Assembly: GCA_031278075.1 (NCBI GenBank)
Contig: JAITLE010000065.1
Coordinates: 1-9,063, forward strand
From: Bifidobacteriaceae bacterium
GTDB lineage: Bacteria; Actinomycetota; Actinomycetes; Actinomycetales; WQXJ01
Direction: 5' to 3'
Length of the DNA: 9,063 nt
Under the pieces are notes generated by a model. The model worked only from the letters and a program-made list of their open reading frames with translations, made no database searches and was not told the DNA's origin. Made by a program: the position numbers and the translations under genes. Below are positions 1 through 6,088 of this stretch, in pieces (the stretch's first letter is position 1; each line of letters begins with the position of its first letter).

Positions 1-792
1 GACGGTGTGCGCTGGGACCAGGATGTCGCCGTCGCCGGGCTTGATCATCCGGTTGAGCACGCGGCTGGTGACACGGTGCGCCGTCGCGACCATCACGCCC
101 TGACCGGGCACCACGTCGATGTCGTGGACTCCCATCAGCGCCGCGATCTGCGCCACCCACGGGCCGGCGGCGTTGATCACGAAACCGGTGTCGATGAGGG
201 TCTCTTCGCCGGTCTTGCGGTCGACGCAGCGGACCGCGGCGACGTGACCGCCCCGCAGCTCGATCCCGTCCACCCGCGTGTGACGCATGACTCGCGCGCC
301 GTACTCGACGGCTGAGCGGACCGCGCCCCACGCCATCGTCCAACCGTCGACAGTTCCGTCCTCGACGTGGACGGCCCGGACGGTGCGCGGGTTGATGCGC
401 GGCTCGAGGCGGCGGGCGGCGGCCGGGGAGATCGCCTCGTGGGGGAGGCCCGCCGCGACGCAGCCGCGCTCGAATTTCTCGGCGAAATCCTCGTCGTCGC
501 CTTCCAGGGCGAGGAACAGGCCGCCGGTCGCCTCGACGGCCTCGGGGTGGATCCTCTTGACGATCTCGTTCTCGCTGCGGCATTCGACAGCGGACTCCGG
601 GTCGGAGACGACGTAGCGGCCGCCGGAGTGGAGCAGGCCGTGGAAGCGGGCGGATGTGCCCTGCGCGATGTCGGCGCGTTCGACCAGAGCCACCGAGAAT
701 CCGCGCATCGCCGCGTCGCGCGCCGCGCCGCAGCCGGTTGAGCCTCCTCCGATCACGACGACGTCGACATTGAGCGTTCTCACGCGGGCCAC
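1..792 (-). CDS. glpA: GlpA-like FAD-dependent glycerol-3-phosphate dehydrogenase, N-terminal part (cut by left edge)
   Basis: Oxidises sn-glycerol-3-phosphate to dihydroxyacetone phosphate and passes electrons towards the quinone pool, usually as the catalytic subunit of a membrane-associated GlpABC complex (family knowledge). The window shows 264 codons read leftwards with no stop, so roughly half of a ~540-residue family member is present. Residues 11-20 form the FAD-binding start (VVVIGGGSTG, glycines 15, 17 and 20), with the acidic end of strand 2 at E38. HGLLHSGGRY (51-60), the VEDGTVDG segment, a VINAAGPW motif and the closing GDGDILVPAHTV resemble E. coli GlpA closely, more than aerobic GlpD. 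The GTG at 792 was chosen because AAAGG lies 4 bases upstream (801-797). A second in-frame GTG at 783 is possible. The C-terminal half and any glpB or glpC would lie beyond the left edge. A GlpD-type enzyme cannot be fully excluded. Confidence 0.85.
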   Translation of the reverse strand, partial: MARVRTLNVDVVVIGGGSTGCGAARDAAMRGFSVALVERADIAQGTSARFHGLLHSGGRYVVSDPESAVECRSENEIVKRIHPEAVEATGGLFLALEGDDEDFAEKFERGCVAAGLPHEAISPAAARRLEPRINPRTVRAVHVEDGTVDGWTMAWGAVRSAVEYGARVMRHTRVDGIELRGGHVAAVRCVDRKTGEETLIDTGFVINAAGPWVAQIAALMGVHDIDVVPGQGVMVATAHRVTSRVLNRMIKPGDGDILVPAHTV

Positions 793-844
793 CAAACCTT
801 TCGAATGATCACGCGGGCGCCAGCGCCGGCCCCGGGTCGTCTAG

Positions 845-873
845 ACACTATGACGCCGGCGAGACGCTGACCA
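845..873 (-). promoter_or_regulatory. Candidate promoter of glpA
   Basis: Read on the minus strand, TGGTCA (873-868, 4 of 6 matches to TTGACA) is followed by 17 bases and then TAGTGT (850-845), a TAnnnT -10 box. Transcription would start near 838 and give a leader of about 45 bases carrying the AAAGG ribosome site. A second TAGTGTC lies 38 bases upstream (888-882) and could be an alternative -10 or an operator half. This is inferred from spacing and consensus only. Confidence 0.4.
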
Positions 874-960
874 TTTGGCGTGACACTAATGCACAAACGT
901 GCGCGCGCATTCGATTCGAGGCTGCGCCGCGGGACCGCGCGCGGCTCCGCGAACCGGATC

Positions 961-1611
961 TCAGTACGCGACCGTGAACCGCCGCCGCTTATGCGCGGGC
1001 CGCTCCAACTCGTCGACGATCGCCAGGGCCAGGTCCGCCGCCGAGATGCGGCTCTCGCCGGATTCGTCGGTCAGGACGGTGTCCGCGCCGACCCGGTAGC
1101 GGCCCAGCGCCTCCCCCGGCGCGAACGCGCCGAAGCCCGATGCGGGCGACACCCCGAACCAGTCGACACCAGCCGGACTGGCCATCAGGTCATCGAGGAC
1201 GCCGGCCATCTCCTCTGCCTCGGCCCGGAACGCGGCGGGGAAGCTCGGATCGGCAACCAAGGGCGGGCCTGACGGCTCGAGCGTGAGGGAACCGGCTCCG
1301 AGGACCACGCCGAGGCGGAACCCCAGCTGGTCGGCCAGGTCCGCGAGTTCCCGGTTGACCAGTCTGACCTGGCCGAGCATCGACCCGCGCGGCGCCAGCG
1401 CCGAGATCACCGCGTCCGCTTCGGCGACCGCCGCCTCCAAGAACGCCCGGTCCGTCGCGGATCCCTCCAGATACGCGGCCCCTGGGACCGCGTTCGCCTC
1501 CTCCGGCCGCCGCCGAGCCACGGCCCGGACGCAATGCCCCCGCCTCACGGCCTCCGCGACCACCGCGGCGCCCGCATAGCCGGTCCCTCCGATGACAGTC
1601 ATATTCGCCAC
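961..1611 (-). CDS. NAD(P)H-binding (NmrA-like) oxidoreductase family protein
   Basis: A 216-residue single-domain Rossmann protein of the atypical short-chain dehydrogenase group (NAD(P)H-binding family). The N-terminus MANMTVIGGTGYAG holds the dinucleotide-binding glycines G8, G11 and G14, and basic residues follow strand 2 (AVARRRPEE), which suggests NADPH. The C-terminal part has the PGEALGRYRVGAD, TDESGESRISAADLALAIVDELE and RFTVAY segments typical of this family. No YxxxK catalytic pair of classical dehydrogenases is seen, so the protein may be a redox-sensing or flavin-reductase-like protein instead of an alcohol dehydrogenase. Substrate unknown. The start is GTG at 1611, supported by AAGGAG (1624-1619) with a 7-base spacer. 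The internal ATG at 1602 is too far from it. The gene is divergent from thrC and upstream of glpA on the same strand, with 168 bases between them, so cotranscription is uncertain. Confidence 0.85.
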   Translation of the reverse strand: MANMTVIGGTGYAGAAVVAEAVRRGHCVRAVARRRPEEANAVPGAAYLEGSATDRAFLEAAVAEADAVISALAPRGSMLGQVRLVNRELADLADQLGFRLGVVLGAGSLTLEPSGPPLVADPSFPAAFRAEAEEMAGVLDDLMASPAGVDWFGVSPASGFGAFAPGEALGRYRVGADTVLTDESGESRISAADLALAIVDELERPAHKRRRFTVAY

Positions 1612-1639
1612 TTCAAGACTCCTTCCTCGAGTTCCTCCT

Positions 1640-1645
1640 AGGCTA
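1640..1645 (-). promoter_or_regulatory. Possible -10 box of the NAD(P)H-binding gene
   Basis: TAGCCT on the minus strand fits TAnnnT and would place the start of transcription near 1633, giving a short leader with the AAGGAG ribosome site. No convincing -35 box is seen at 16-18 bases upstream, so the call rests on one short motif. Confidence 0.25.
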
Positions 1646-1732
1646 CAAGCGCCCTACGACACCGCCGCTCACAAGGGCAGTCGGGGACGGGCCGGGCGTT
1701 CCGGCGCCGCTGGTGCCGCCGATTCCCCACGC

Positions 1733-1738
1733 TAGTCT
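1733..1738 (+). promoter_or_regulatory. Candidate -10 box for a leaderless thrC transcript
   Basis: TAGTCT fits TAnnnT and lies exactly 8 bases before the GTG start at 1747, with no Shine-Dalgarno sequence between. That spacing is the known actinobacterial signature of a leaderless mRNA, in which transcription starts at the initiation codon. The -35 region (around 1710-1716, TGGTGC) is weak. Confidence 0.5.
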
Positions 1739-1746
1739 GTTCAACC

Positions 1747-3255
1747 GTGCGCTACGTTTCGACAAGAGCGGTGGACGATGCCGACCGGTTGCCCTTCGCG
1801 GAGATCCTCCTGGCCGGTCTCGCCCCTGACGGAGGGCTCTACACTCCCGAGGCCTATCCGCAGGTCAGCCCCGCGCAGCTCGGACACTGGCGCGATCTGC
1901 TGGAGACAGACGGGTACCCGGCGCTCGCCGCGGCCGTGCTGGGACTGTTCGCTGACGACTACGCGGCGGACGGAATCGTGCGCATGGCCGAGGCGGCGTA
2001 CACCGCTCAGAAATTCGGCGCGCCCGAGATCGTGCCCGTCTCGCCGCTCGGGGAAAACCTTTGGCTGGCGCACCTCGCGAACGGGCCGACCGCCGCGTTC
2101 AAAGACCTCGCGATGCAAATGCTCGGTGAATTGTTCGACTACGAGCTGACGCGGCGGGACACCTCGTTGACCGTGCTGGGCGCGACTTCTGGAGACACGG
2201 GGAGTTCGGCGGAGCACGCGATGCTCGGCCGGGAGCGGGTGAAGGTGGCGATGCTGACGCCGCGTGGACGCATGACTCCTTTCCAACAGGCGCAGATGTA
2301 TTCGATCGACGACCCGGCCATCGCGAACCTCGCGGTGGACGGGGTTTTCGACGACTGCCAAGACCTGGTGAAAGCTGTGAACCTGGACGCGGCGTTCAAG
2401 GCACGCTGGCGCTTGGGAGCTGTCAACTCGATCAATTGGGGCCGGGTGGCGGCGCAGATCGTCTACTATTTCGCGGCCTATCTCAAGACGGGGGAGGCGA
2501 GGGTCTCCTTCGCCGTGCCGACCGGGAACTTCGGGAACATCCTGGCGGGGCACGTGGCGCGCGAGATGGGACTGCCGATCGACGCGTTGATTCTCGCGAC
2601 CAATGAGAACGACGTGTTGCACCAGTTCTTCAGCGATGGTGTGTATCGGCCGCGCGGCGCGGGGCAGACGTTCGCGACTTCGAGCCCGTCGATGGACATC
2701 TCGAAGGCCTCGAACTTCGAGCGGTTCGTCTATGACCTGGTGGGACGGGACGGCACGCGCGTGCGCGAGTTGTTCGGCGAGGCCCTGCCCCAGCACGGGT
2801 TTTTCGATTTGAGCGGCTCGCCTGAGTTCGCCACCCTGCGAGAGCGTTACGGCTTCGTCAGCGCGCGTTCGACTCACGCGGCGCGGGTGGCCGCGATTCG
2901 GCGGACGTGGCAGGAGGCGGGCTGTTTGGTGGACCCGCACACCGCGGACGCCGTCCACGCCGCGTCCGTGTTGGGATCGCGAGGCGCCCAGGCGAGGCGC
3001 GGCCACGGGGCTGGCGCCGCTTTGGCGGGCGCTGATCCTGCGGGGGGCCGCGGCTCGCCGGTGAGTGGTCCGATCGTGGTGTTGGAGACCGCGCTGCCGG
3101 TGAAGTTCGCGGAGACGATCGTCGAAGCCGTGGGCTTCACTCCGCCCGTGCCGCGGCGCTTCGCGCACCTGGCGGACGCGCCCCGGCACGCCGTCGAGAT
3201 GCCGAACGACCCTGAGACGCTGAAAGCGTGGCTCGCTGGCTGGCTCGGCGACTGA
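1747..3255 (+). CDS. thrC: Threonine synthase (long, E. coli-type)
   Basis: PLP enzyme that turns O-phospho-L-homoserine into L-threonine and phosphate, the last step of threonine synthesis in the cytosol. The 502-residue product shows the family's N-terminal domain (YVSTRA, FAEILLAGLAPDGGLYTPE), the PLP lysine in TAAFKDLAMQML (K119), LGATSGDTGSSA (144-155) and the phosphate-cup loop PTGNFGN (259-264). DPHTADAVHAA (396-406) and PIVVLETALPVKFAETI (442-458) mark the C-terminal part. Between these last two, about residues 408-440 are a Gly/Ala/Arg-rich stretch that family members normally lack. The GTG start is favoured by the leaderless promoter spacing and by the conserved N-terminus beginning there. 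No hom or thrB is adjacent. The stop codon is part of the first unit of a 14-bp tandem repeat. Confidence 0.95.
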   Translation: MRYVSTRAVDDADRLPFAEILLAGLAPDGGLYTPEAYPQVSPAQLGHWRDLLETDGYPALAAAVLGLFADDYAADGIVRMAEAAYTAQKFGAPEIVPVSPLGENLWLAHLANGPTAAFKDLAMQMLGELFDYELTRRDTSLTVLGATSGDTGSSAEHAMLGRERVKVAMLTPRGRMTPFQQAQMYSIDDPAIANLAVDGVFDDCQDLVKAVNLDAAFKARWRLGAVNSINWGRVAAQIVYYFAAYLKTGEARVSFAVPTGNFGNILAGHVAREMGLPIDALILATNENDVLHQFFSDGVYRPRGAGQTFATSSPSMDISKASNFERFVYDLVGRDGTRVRELFGEALPQHGFFDLSGSPEFATLRERYGFVSARSTHAARVAAIRRTWQEAGCLVDPHTADAVHAASVLGSRGAQARRGHGAGAALAGADPAGGRGSPVSGPIVVLETALPVKFAETIVEAVGFTPPVPRRFAHLADAPRHAVEMPNDPETLKAWLAGWLGD

Positions 3256-3336
3256 GGAGCGGCGACTGAGGCGCGGCGGCTGATGCGCGGCGGCTGATGC
3301 GCGGCGGCTGAGGCGCGGCGGCTGAGGCGCGGCGGC
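3247..3336 (+). repeat. 14-bp tandem repeat overlapping the thrC stop codon
   Basis: Six consecutive 14-base units (3247-3260, 3261-3274, 3275-3288, 3289-3302, 3303-3316, 3317-3330) plus a 6-base remnant. The consensus is GGCGGCTGAGGCGC. Units 1-2 read GGCGACTGAGG(A/C)GC, units 3-4 carry TGAT and units 5-6 TGAG. The first unit contains the last two codons (Gly-Asp) and the TGA stop of thrC, so the array looks like expansion of the gene's own 3' end. Each unit has a TGA, and because 14 is not a multiple of three these fall in all three forward frames, twice each. Confidence 0.9.
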
Positions 3337-3396
3337 CCGAATCAGGAAACCGGGATCCGCCGCACAGACGCCGGCGCGGCGGCGGCGCTGGTCGGC

Positions 3397-3418
3397 TAGG
3401 CTGGGTGAAATCTTCACC
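3397..3418 (+). promoter_or_regulatory. Candidate -10 box and overlapping palindrome upstream of the SPFH gene
   Basis: TAGGCT (3397-3402) fits a TAnnnT -10 box. One base later comes a perfect inverted repeat, GGTGAA-ATC-TTCACC (3404-3418), which would cover the start of transcription near 3409. It could be a repressor operator, or a small hairpin at the 5' end of the mRNA. No good -35 box is seen in the GC-rich sequence upstream. The ribosome site GAAAGG (3423-3428) follows directly. Confidence 0.4.
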
Positions 3419-3435
3419 ACCCGAAAGGCGGAGCG

Positions 3436-4812
3436 ATGGGACTTATCAAAGCGGCGATCGGCGCGGCTGGCGGAACCCTGGCGGATCAGTGGCTCGACGC
3501 GGTAGGCGTGCCGGAGCAACTCGTCAAGCAGGACACGCTGCTGATTCGCGGGCAGAGCCTGCGGCAGGACTCGCGGAGTTCTAACACCAAGGGAACCGGC
3601 GACATCATCTCGAACGGGTCGCGGATCCTGATCCCGACGAATATGACGATGCTGCTGGTGGATGGCGGGCGAGTCTCGGACGCCAGCGCGGAGCCCGGCT
3701 ACTACACGGTGGACAGCTCCGCGCAGCCGTCGGTCTTCGTCGGGCAGTGGGGCGACTCCTTCAAGCAGGCGTGGGAACGGTTCAAATTCGGCGGGGCCAC
3801 GCCGCAGCAGCAGCGTGCGCTGTTCATCACGCAGCGCGAGATCCGCGACATCAAGTTCGGCACGAAGCAGCCCATCCAGTACTTCGACACGTTCTACAAC
3901 GCTGAGCTGTTCTTGAGGACGTTCGGCTCGTTCACGATTTTGATCAACGACCCGTTCCTGTTCTTCGCGAACGTTTACGACAAGACGTCGCCGCGCGTCA
4001 ACTTCTCCGACATTCAGAGCCAATTCCTCTCGGAGTTCATGACGAAGCTGACCACGGCGATCGCGCAGCTCAGCGGCCAGGGTGTGCGGGTCAGCGCGGT
4101 GCAGCAGCACCAGGACTTGCTGTCGCAGGCCATGGCGCAGCTGCTGGACGCGGACTGGACGCAGACCAGAGGCATCGAGATTGTGCGGGTCGCCGTCGAA
4201 TCGGTCAACTACACGGATGAGTCCCGCGATCTGATCAACTTGCGCAACAAGGGCGCGATGCTCTCGGACAGCGCGATCCAGCGCGGCTTCGTCGCCGGAA
4301 CAGTCGCGGAGGGGCTGCAGGCGGCGGGCGCCAATCCGGCCGGGGGAGCGGCAGGCATCCTCGGCATCGGGGTCGCGGGTGGCGCGGCCGGCGGGTTGTT
4401 CGGCGGGCCGCTGGTGCCGCCGGCCCCACCAGCGGGCTACGGTCCGGGCGGCTACCCGCCGGGAGCCTACCCCGGTTATCCCGCCGGTCCGGGCGGTTAC
4501 CCCCCAGGTCAGGGCGGATACCCGGGCTACGGGCCTCAGGCGCCGCCGAACGCGCCGCCTCCCGGGCAGCCGTTGGCGCCGGTCCCGCAGCCGCAGTGGG
4601 GACAGCCGGGCGCGCCGCAGTATGGGCAGGCTCAGCCGGCCGCTCCGGTGGCGGCGGCCGCGCCCGGCGCGGCGGCCGCCCCGGGCGCGGCCCCTGGCGC
4701 GGTCCCCGACGCGGCGGCAGGCCCGGCGGCGGGCCCCAAGTTCTGCCCCGATTGCGGCACCGCGACCACGGGCAGCAAATTCTGCGGCAACTGCGGCAGA
4801 CAGCTCTATTGA
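3436..4812 (+). CDS. YdjI-type SPFH/band 7 protein with C-terminal zinc ribbon
   Basis: A 458-residue protein of the SPFH (stomatin/flotillin-like) group resembling Bacillus subtilis YdjI. Shared features are the start MGLIKAAIGAAGGTLADQW, SRSSNTKGTGDIISNGS (about 47-63), the AEPGYYTVD segment, DIKFGTKQPI and a domain ending near residue 280. A Gly/Ala-rich stretch (303-325) is followed by a Gly/Pro/Tyr-rich linker with GGYPPG-like repeats (334-368) and a Pro/Ala/Gln-rich stretch to about 434. The C-terminus is a zinc ribbon with C437, C440, C450 and C453 (CPDC and CGNC). There is no signal peptide or clear membrane helix. Relatives act at the inner membrane face with PspA-like proteins in membrane stress (B. 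subtilis work). No such partner is encoded here, so the exact role is unknown. GAAAGG sits 7 bases before the ATG. Confidence 0.88.
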   Translation: MGLIKAAIGAAGGTLADQWLDAVGVPEQLVKQDTLLIRGQSLRQDSRSSNTKGTGDIISNGSRILIPTNMTMLLVDGGRVSDASAEPGYYTVDSSAQPSVFVGQWGDSFKQAWERFKFGGATPQQQRALFITQREIRDIKFGTKQPIQYFDTFYNAELFLRTFGSFTILINDPFLFFANVYDKTSPRVNFSDIQSQFLSEFMTKLTTAIAQLSGQGVRVSAVQQHQDLLSQAMAQLLDADWTQTRGIEIVRVAVESVNYTDESRDLINLRNKGAMLSDSAIQRGFVAGTVAEGLQAAGANPAGGAAGILGIGVAGGAAGGLFGGPLVPPAPPAGYGPGGYPPGAYPGYPAGPGGYPPGQGGYPGYGPQAPPNAPPPGQPLAPVPQPQWGQPGAPQYGQAQPAAPVAAAAPGAAAAPGAAPGAVPDAAAGPAAGPKFCPDCGTATTGSKFCGNCGRQLY

Positions 4813-4864
4813 TCGGTCGCGCCAGCGGCTCGCTCGGTGGGTCTCCGGGGCGGTTGGTGTAGGC

Positions 4865-4901
4865 GGGCGGTCGTCCCCAGCCCCCTGGGCGTTGGCCGCC
4901 C
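4865..4901 (+). terminator. Long hairpin, probable terminator of the SPFH gene
   Basis: GGGCGG (4865-4870) pairs with CCGCCC (4896-4901), and CCCAG (4876-4880) pairs with CTGGG (4885-4889) around a CCCC loop. The bases between can add several pairs, including G-U pairs, so nearly the whole 37-base stretch folds into one stem. It begins 53 bases after the stop of the SPFH gene. There is no clear U-run (AAGTCTTCG follows), which is common for actinobacterial terminators. Confidence 0.6.
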
Positions 4902-5104
4902 AAGTCTTCGTAAGAGTTGTGTATGGCGCTGCCGGAGACGGACTTGGCTTGGGATGTCGGCCACGGGGCGCGCACGTCGGCGCCGGGGATTGGGGCCGAT
5001 CTGGGCGGTGGCCCCGCCGTCGACCCGTTGAGACGTTCCAACGGCGCCTGGCGGCGTGCCCAGATTCGGGCGGCGGCACGGCGAATCAAGGCGCAGACGG
5101 ACAA
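4902..5104 (+). other. Intergenic stretch with a possible in-frame upstream extension of the small ORF
   Basis: No recognisable gene lies here. An open frame does run without a stop from ATG 4923 (weak AAGAG site six bases before it) into the small gene starting at 5142, and would give a 119-residue product. Counted by eye, its codons from 4923 to about 5100 have third-position GC near 80 percent, above the first and second positions, as in real genes of this window. Against it, a good promoter lies at 5105-5133 inside this frame, and I do not recognise the translated part (for example NGAWRRAQIRAAARRIKAQ). It may be a gene remnant or chance. Confidence 0.3.
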
Positions 5105-5133
5105 TTCAAAGTGTCGTAGGCCTCGGGTACCGT
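5105..5133 (+). promoter_or_regulatory. Candidate promoter of the small ORF-tlyA-nadK-recN operon
   Basis: TTCAAA (5105-5110, 4 of 6 matches to TTGACA) is followed by a 17-base spacer and TACCGT (5128-5133), a TAnnnT -10 box. The GTG at 5142 lies 8 bases after the -10 and has no convincing Shine-Dalgarno sequence, so the message is probably leaderless, with the same geometry as thrC. No LexA-type box is obvious here even though recN belongs to the SOS regulon in many bacteria. Confidence 0.55.
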
Positions 5134-5141
5134 TGGTTGGC

Positions 5142-5282
5142 GTGGACGCTGAGGAGATCGCTGAGGAGATCGTGGAACGCGCCCGGCGGGCCGGCACGGC
5201 GCCGCTAGCTGAGCGCGCTGCCGTCTATGAGGCAGCGCTCGTCCAGCTGGAGCAAGTCCTCGAGAAGGCCGGCCCCAGGTGA
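5142..5282 (+). CDS. Small conserved protein preceding tlyA (Rv1693-like position)
   Basis: A 46-residue acidic, helix-forming protein (VDAEEIAEEIVERARRAG, then PLAERAAVYEAALVQLEQVLE). Actinobacterial genomes usually carry a small hypothetical gene at this spot, for example Rv1693 before tlyA in M. tuberculosis. The PLAE-x-AAVYEA-x-LxxL pattern matches what I recall of such proteins, but this was not aligned. The function is unknown. Two short amphipathic helices suggest a helper or interaction peptide. The GTG start is chosen from the promoter spacing, and its TGA overlaps the GTG of tlyA by four bases (GTGA, 5279-5282), which implies translational coupling. A longer product starting at 4923 is possible but less likely. 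Confidence 0.65.
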   Translation: MDAEEIAEEIVERARRAGTAPLAERAAVYEAALVQLEQVLEKAGPR

Positions 5283-6088
5283 GGCGGCGCCTGGACGCGG
5301 AGTTGGTGCGTCGCCGCCTCGCGCGTTCTCGCGAGCACGCCCGCGAGTTGATCGCGCACGGCGCGGTCCGTGTCGGCGGGCTGGCCGCGTCCAAGCCGGC
5401 GACTCAGGTCGAGGAAGTGGCTTCGATCGCGGTCACGACGGCAGATTCGGGCGCCAACGCCTACGCCTCGCGGGGAGCGCTCAAGCTCGTGGGCGCCATC
5501 GAGGAGTTGGCCCGTCGGGGCCGACCGGTCCGCGTCTCGGGGTTGGTCTGCCTCGACGCGGGCGCCTCGACGGGCGGGTTCACCGACGTGCTGCTACGCG
5601 CCGGCGCGGCCACGGTGCACGCCGTCGACGTCGGCTACGGCCAGCTCGCCTGGCGGTTGCGCCAAGACCCCCGCGTCCAGGTCCACGACCGGGTCAACAT
5701 CCGCCATCTCGCGCCCGAGGCGGTTCGCCCCGCGCCCGCGTTGGTGGTGGCTGATCTCTCGTTCATCTCGCTGACCACCGTCATGCCCGCGCTCGCGGCG
5801 GCCGCGGCACGCCCCGCGCGCTTCCTCCTCCTAGTCAAGCCGCAGTTCGAGGTCGGCCGCGAGAAGCTGCCTCCCGGCGGTGTGGTGACGGACCGCGCGG
5901 ACCGCGCGGGCGCGGTGGAGAAGGTGGCGGCGGCCGCGCGTGAGGCCGGATTGGCGGTGCACGATGCCGTGCGGTCACCCCTTCCCGGCCCCTCCGGCAA
6001 CGTGGAGTTCTTCCTCGATCTCGACACCGCGTCCCCGGGGTCGACCCCGGACGAGGTGGCCGCGGCGGCGTGGCGGGAGGCTAGCTGA
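5279..6088 (+). CDS. tlyA: TlyA family rRNA 2'-O-methyltransferase
   Basis: SAM-dependent enzyme that in mycobacteria methylates ribose hydroxyls of 16S C1409 and 23S C1920, which makes ribosomes sensitive to capreomycin. It is also called a hemolysin. The 269-residue protein has an N-terminal S4 RNA-binding domain (residues 3-45, RRLDAELVRRRLARSREHAR) and an FtsJ-like Rossmann methyltransferase domain from about 64. SRGALKL holds K69, CLDAGASTGGF (91-101) is the SAM loop, VVADLSFISL has D159, LVKPQFEVG has K187 and SGNVEFFL has E243, which together fit the K-D-K-E catalytic set of the family. The interdomain linker, RAWV in M. tuberculosis TlyA as I recall it, is NAYA here (60-63). The GTG start overlaps the preceding stop, and a purine-rich CCAGG-type sequence is the only possible ribosome site, so coupled translation is likely. 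Confidence 0.93.
   Translation: MRRRLDAELVRRRLARSREHARELIAHGAVRVGGLAASKPATQVEEVASIAVTTADSGANAYASRGALKLVGAIEELARRGRPVRVSGLVCLDAGASTGGFTDVLLRAGAATVHAVDVGYGQLAWRLRQDPRVQVHDRVNIRHLAPEAVRPAPALVVADLSFISLTTVMPALAAAAARPARFLLLVKPQFEVGREKLPPGGVVTDRADRAGAVEKVAAAAREAGLAVHDAVRSPLPGPSGNVEFFLDLDTASPGSTPDEVAAAAWREAS

Noticed and set aside
876..898. CRP/GlxR-like site upstream of glpA
   Set aside because: TGTGC and TCACG half-sites are present on the minus strand but are seven bases apart instead of six, and one arm is imperfect.
926..945. GCCGCG and CGCGGC inverted repeat as a terminator after the NAD(P)H-binding gene
   Set aside because: Six GC-only pairs with no U-run are expected by chance in DNA of this composition.
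3357..3382. CCGCCG and CGGCGG stem as a thrC terminator
   Set aside because: Long loop, simple CGG repeats that pair in many registers, and no U-run. It is not distinguishable from background.
1741..5079. A 1112-codon open frame on the minus strand antisense to thrC and the SPFH gene
   Set aside because: It mirrors two confidently identified genes, is extremely Arg-rich, has no domains and no ribosome site. Such long antisense frames are normal in GC-rich DNA.
5105..5141. LexA/SOS box before the recN operon
   Set aside because: No GAAC-N4-GTTC or mycobacterial-type box is visible in the promoter stretch.
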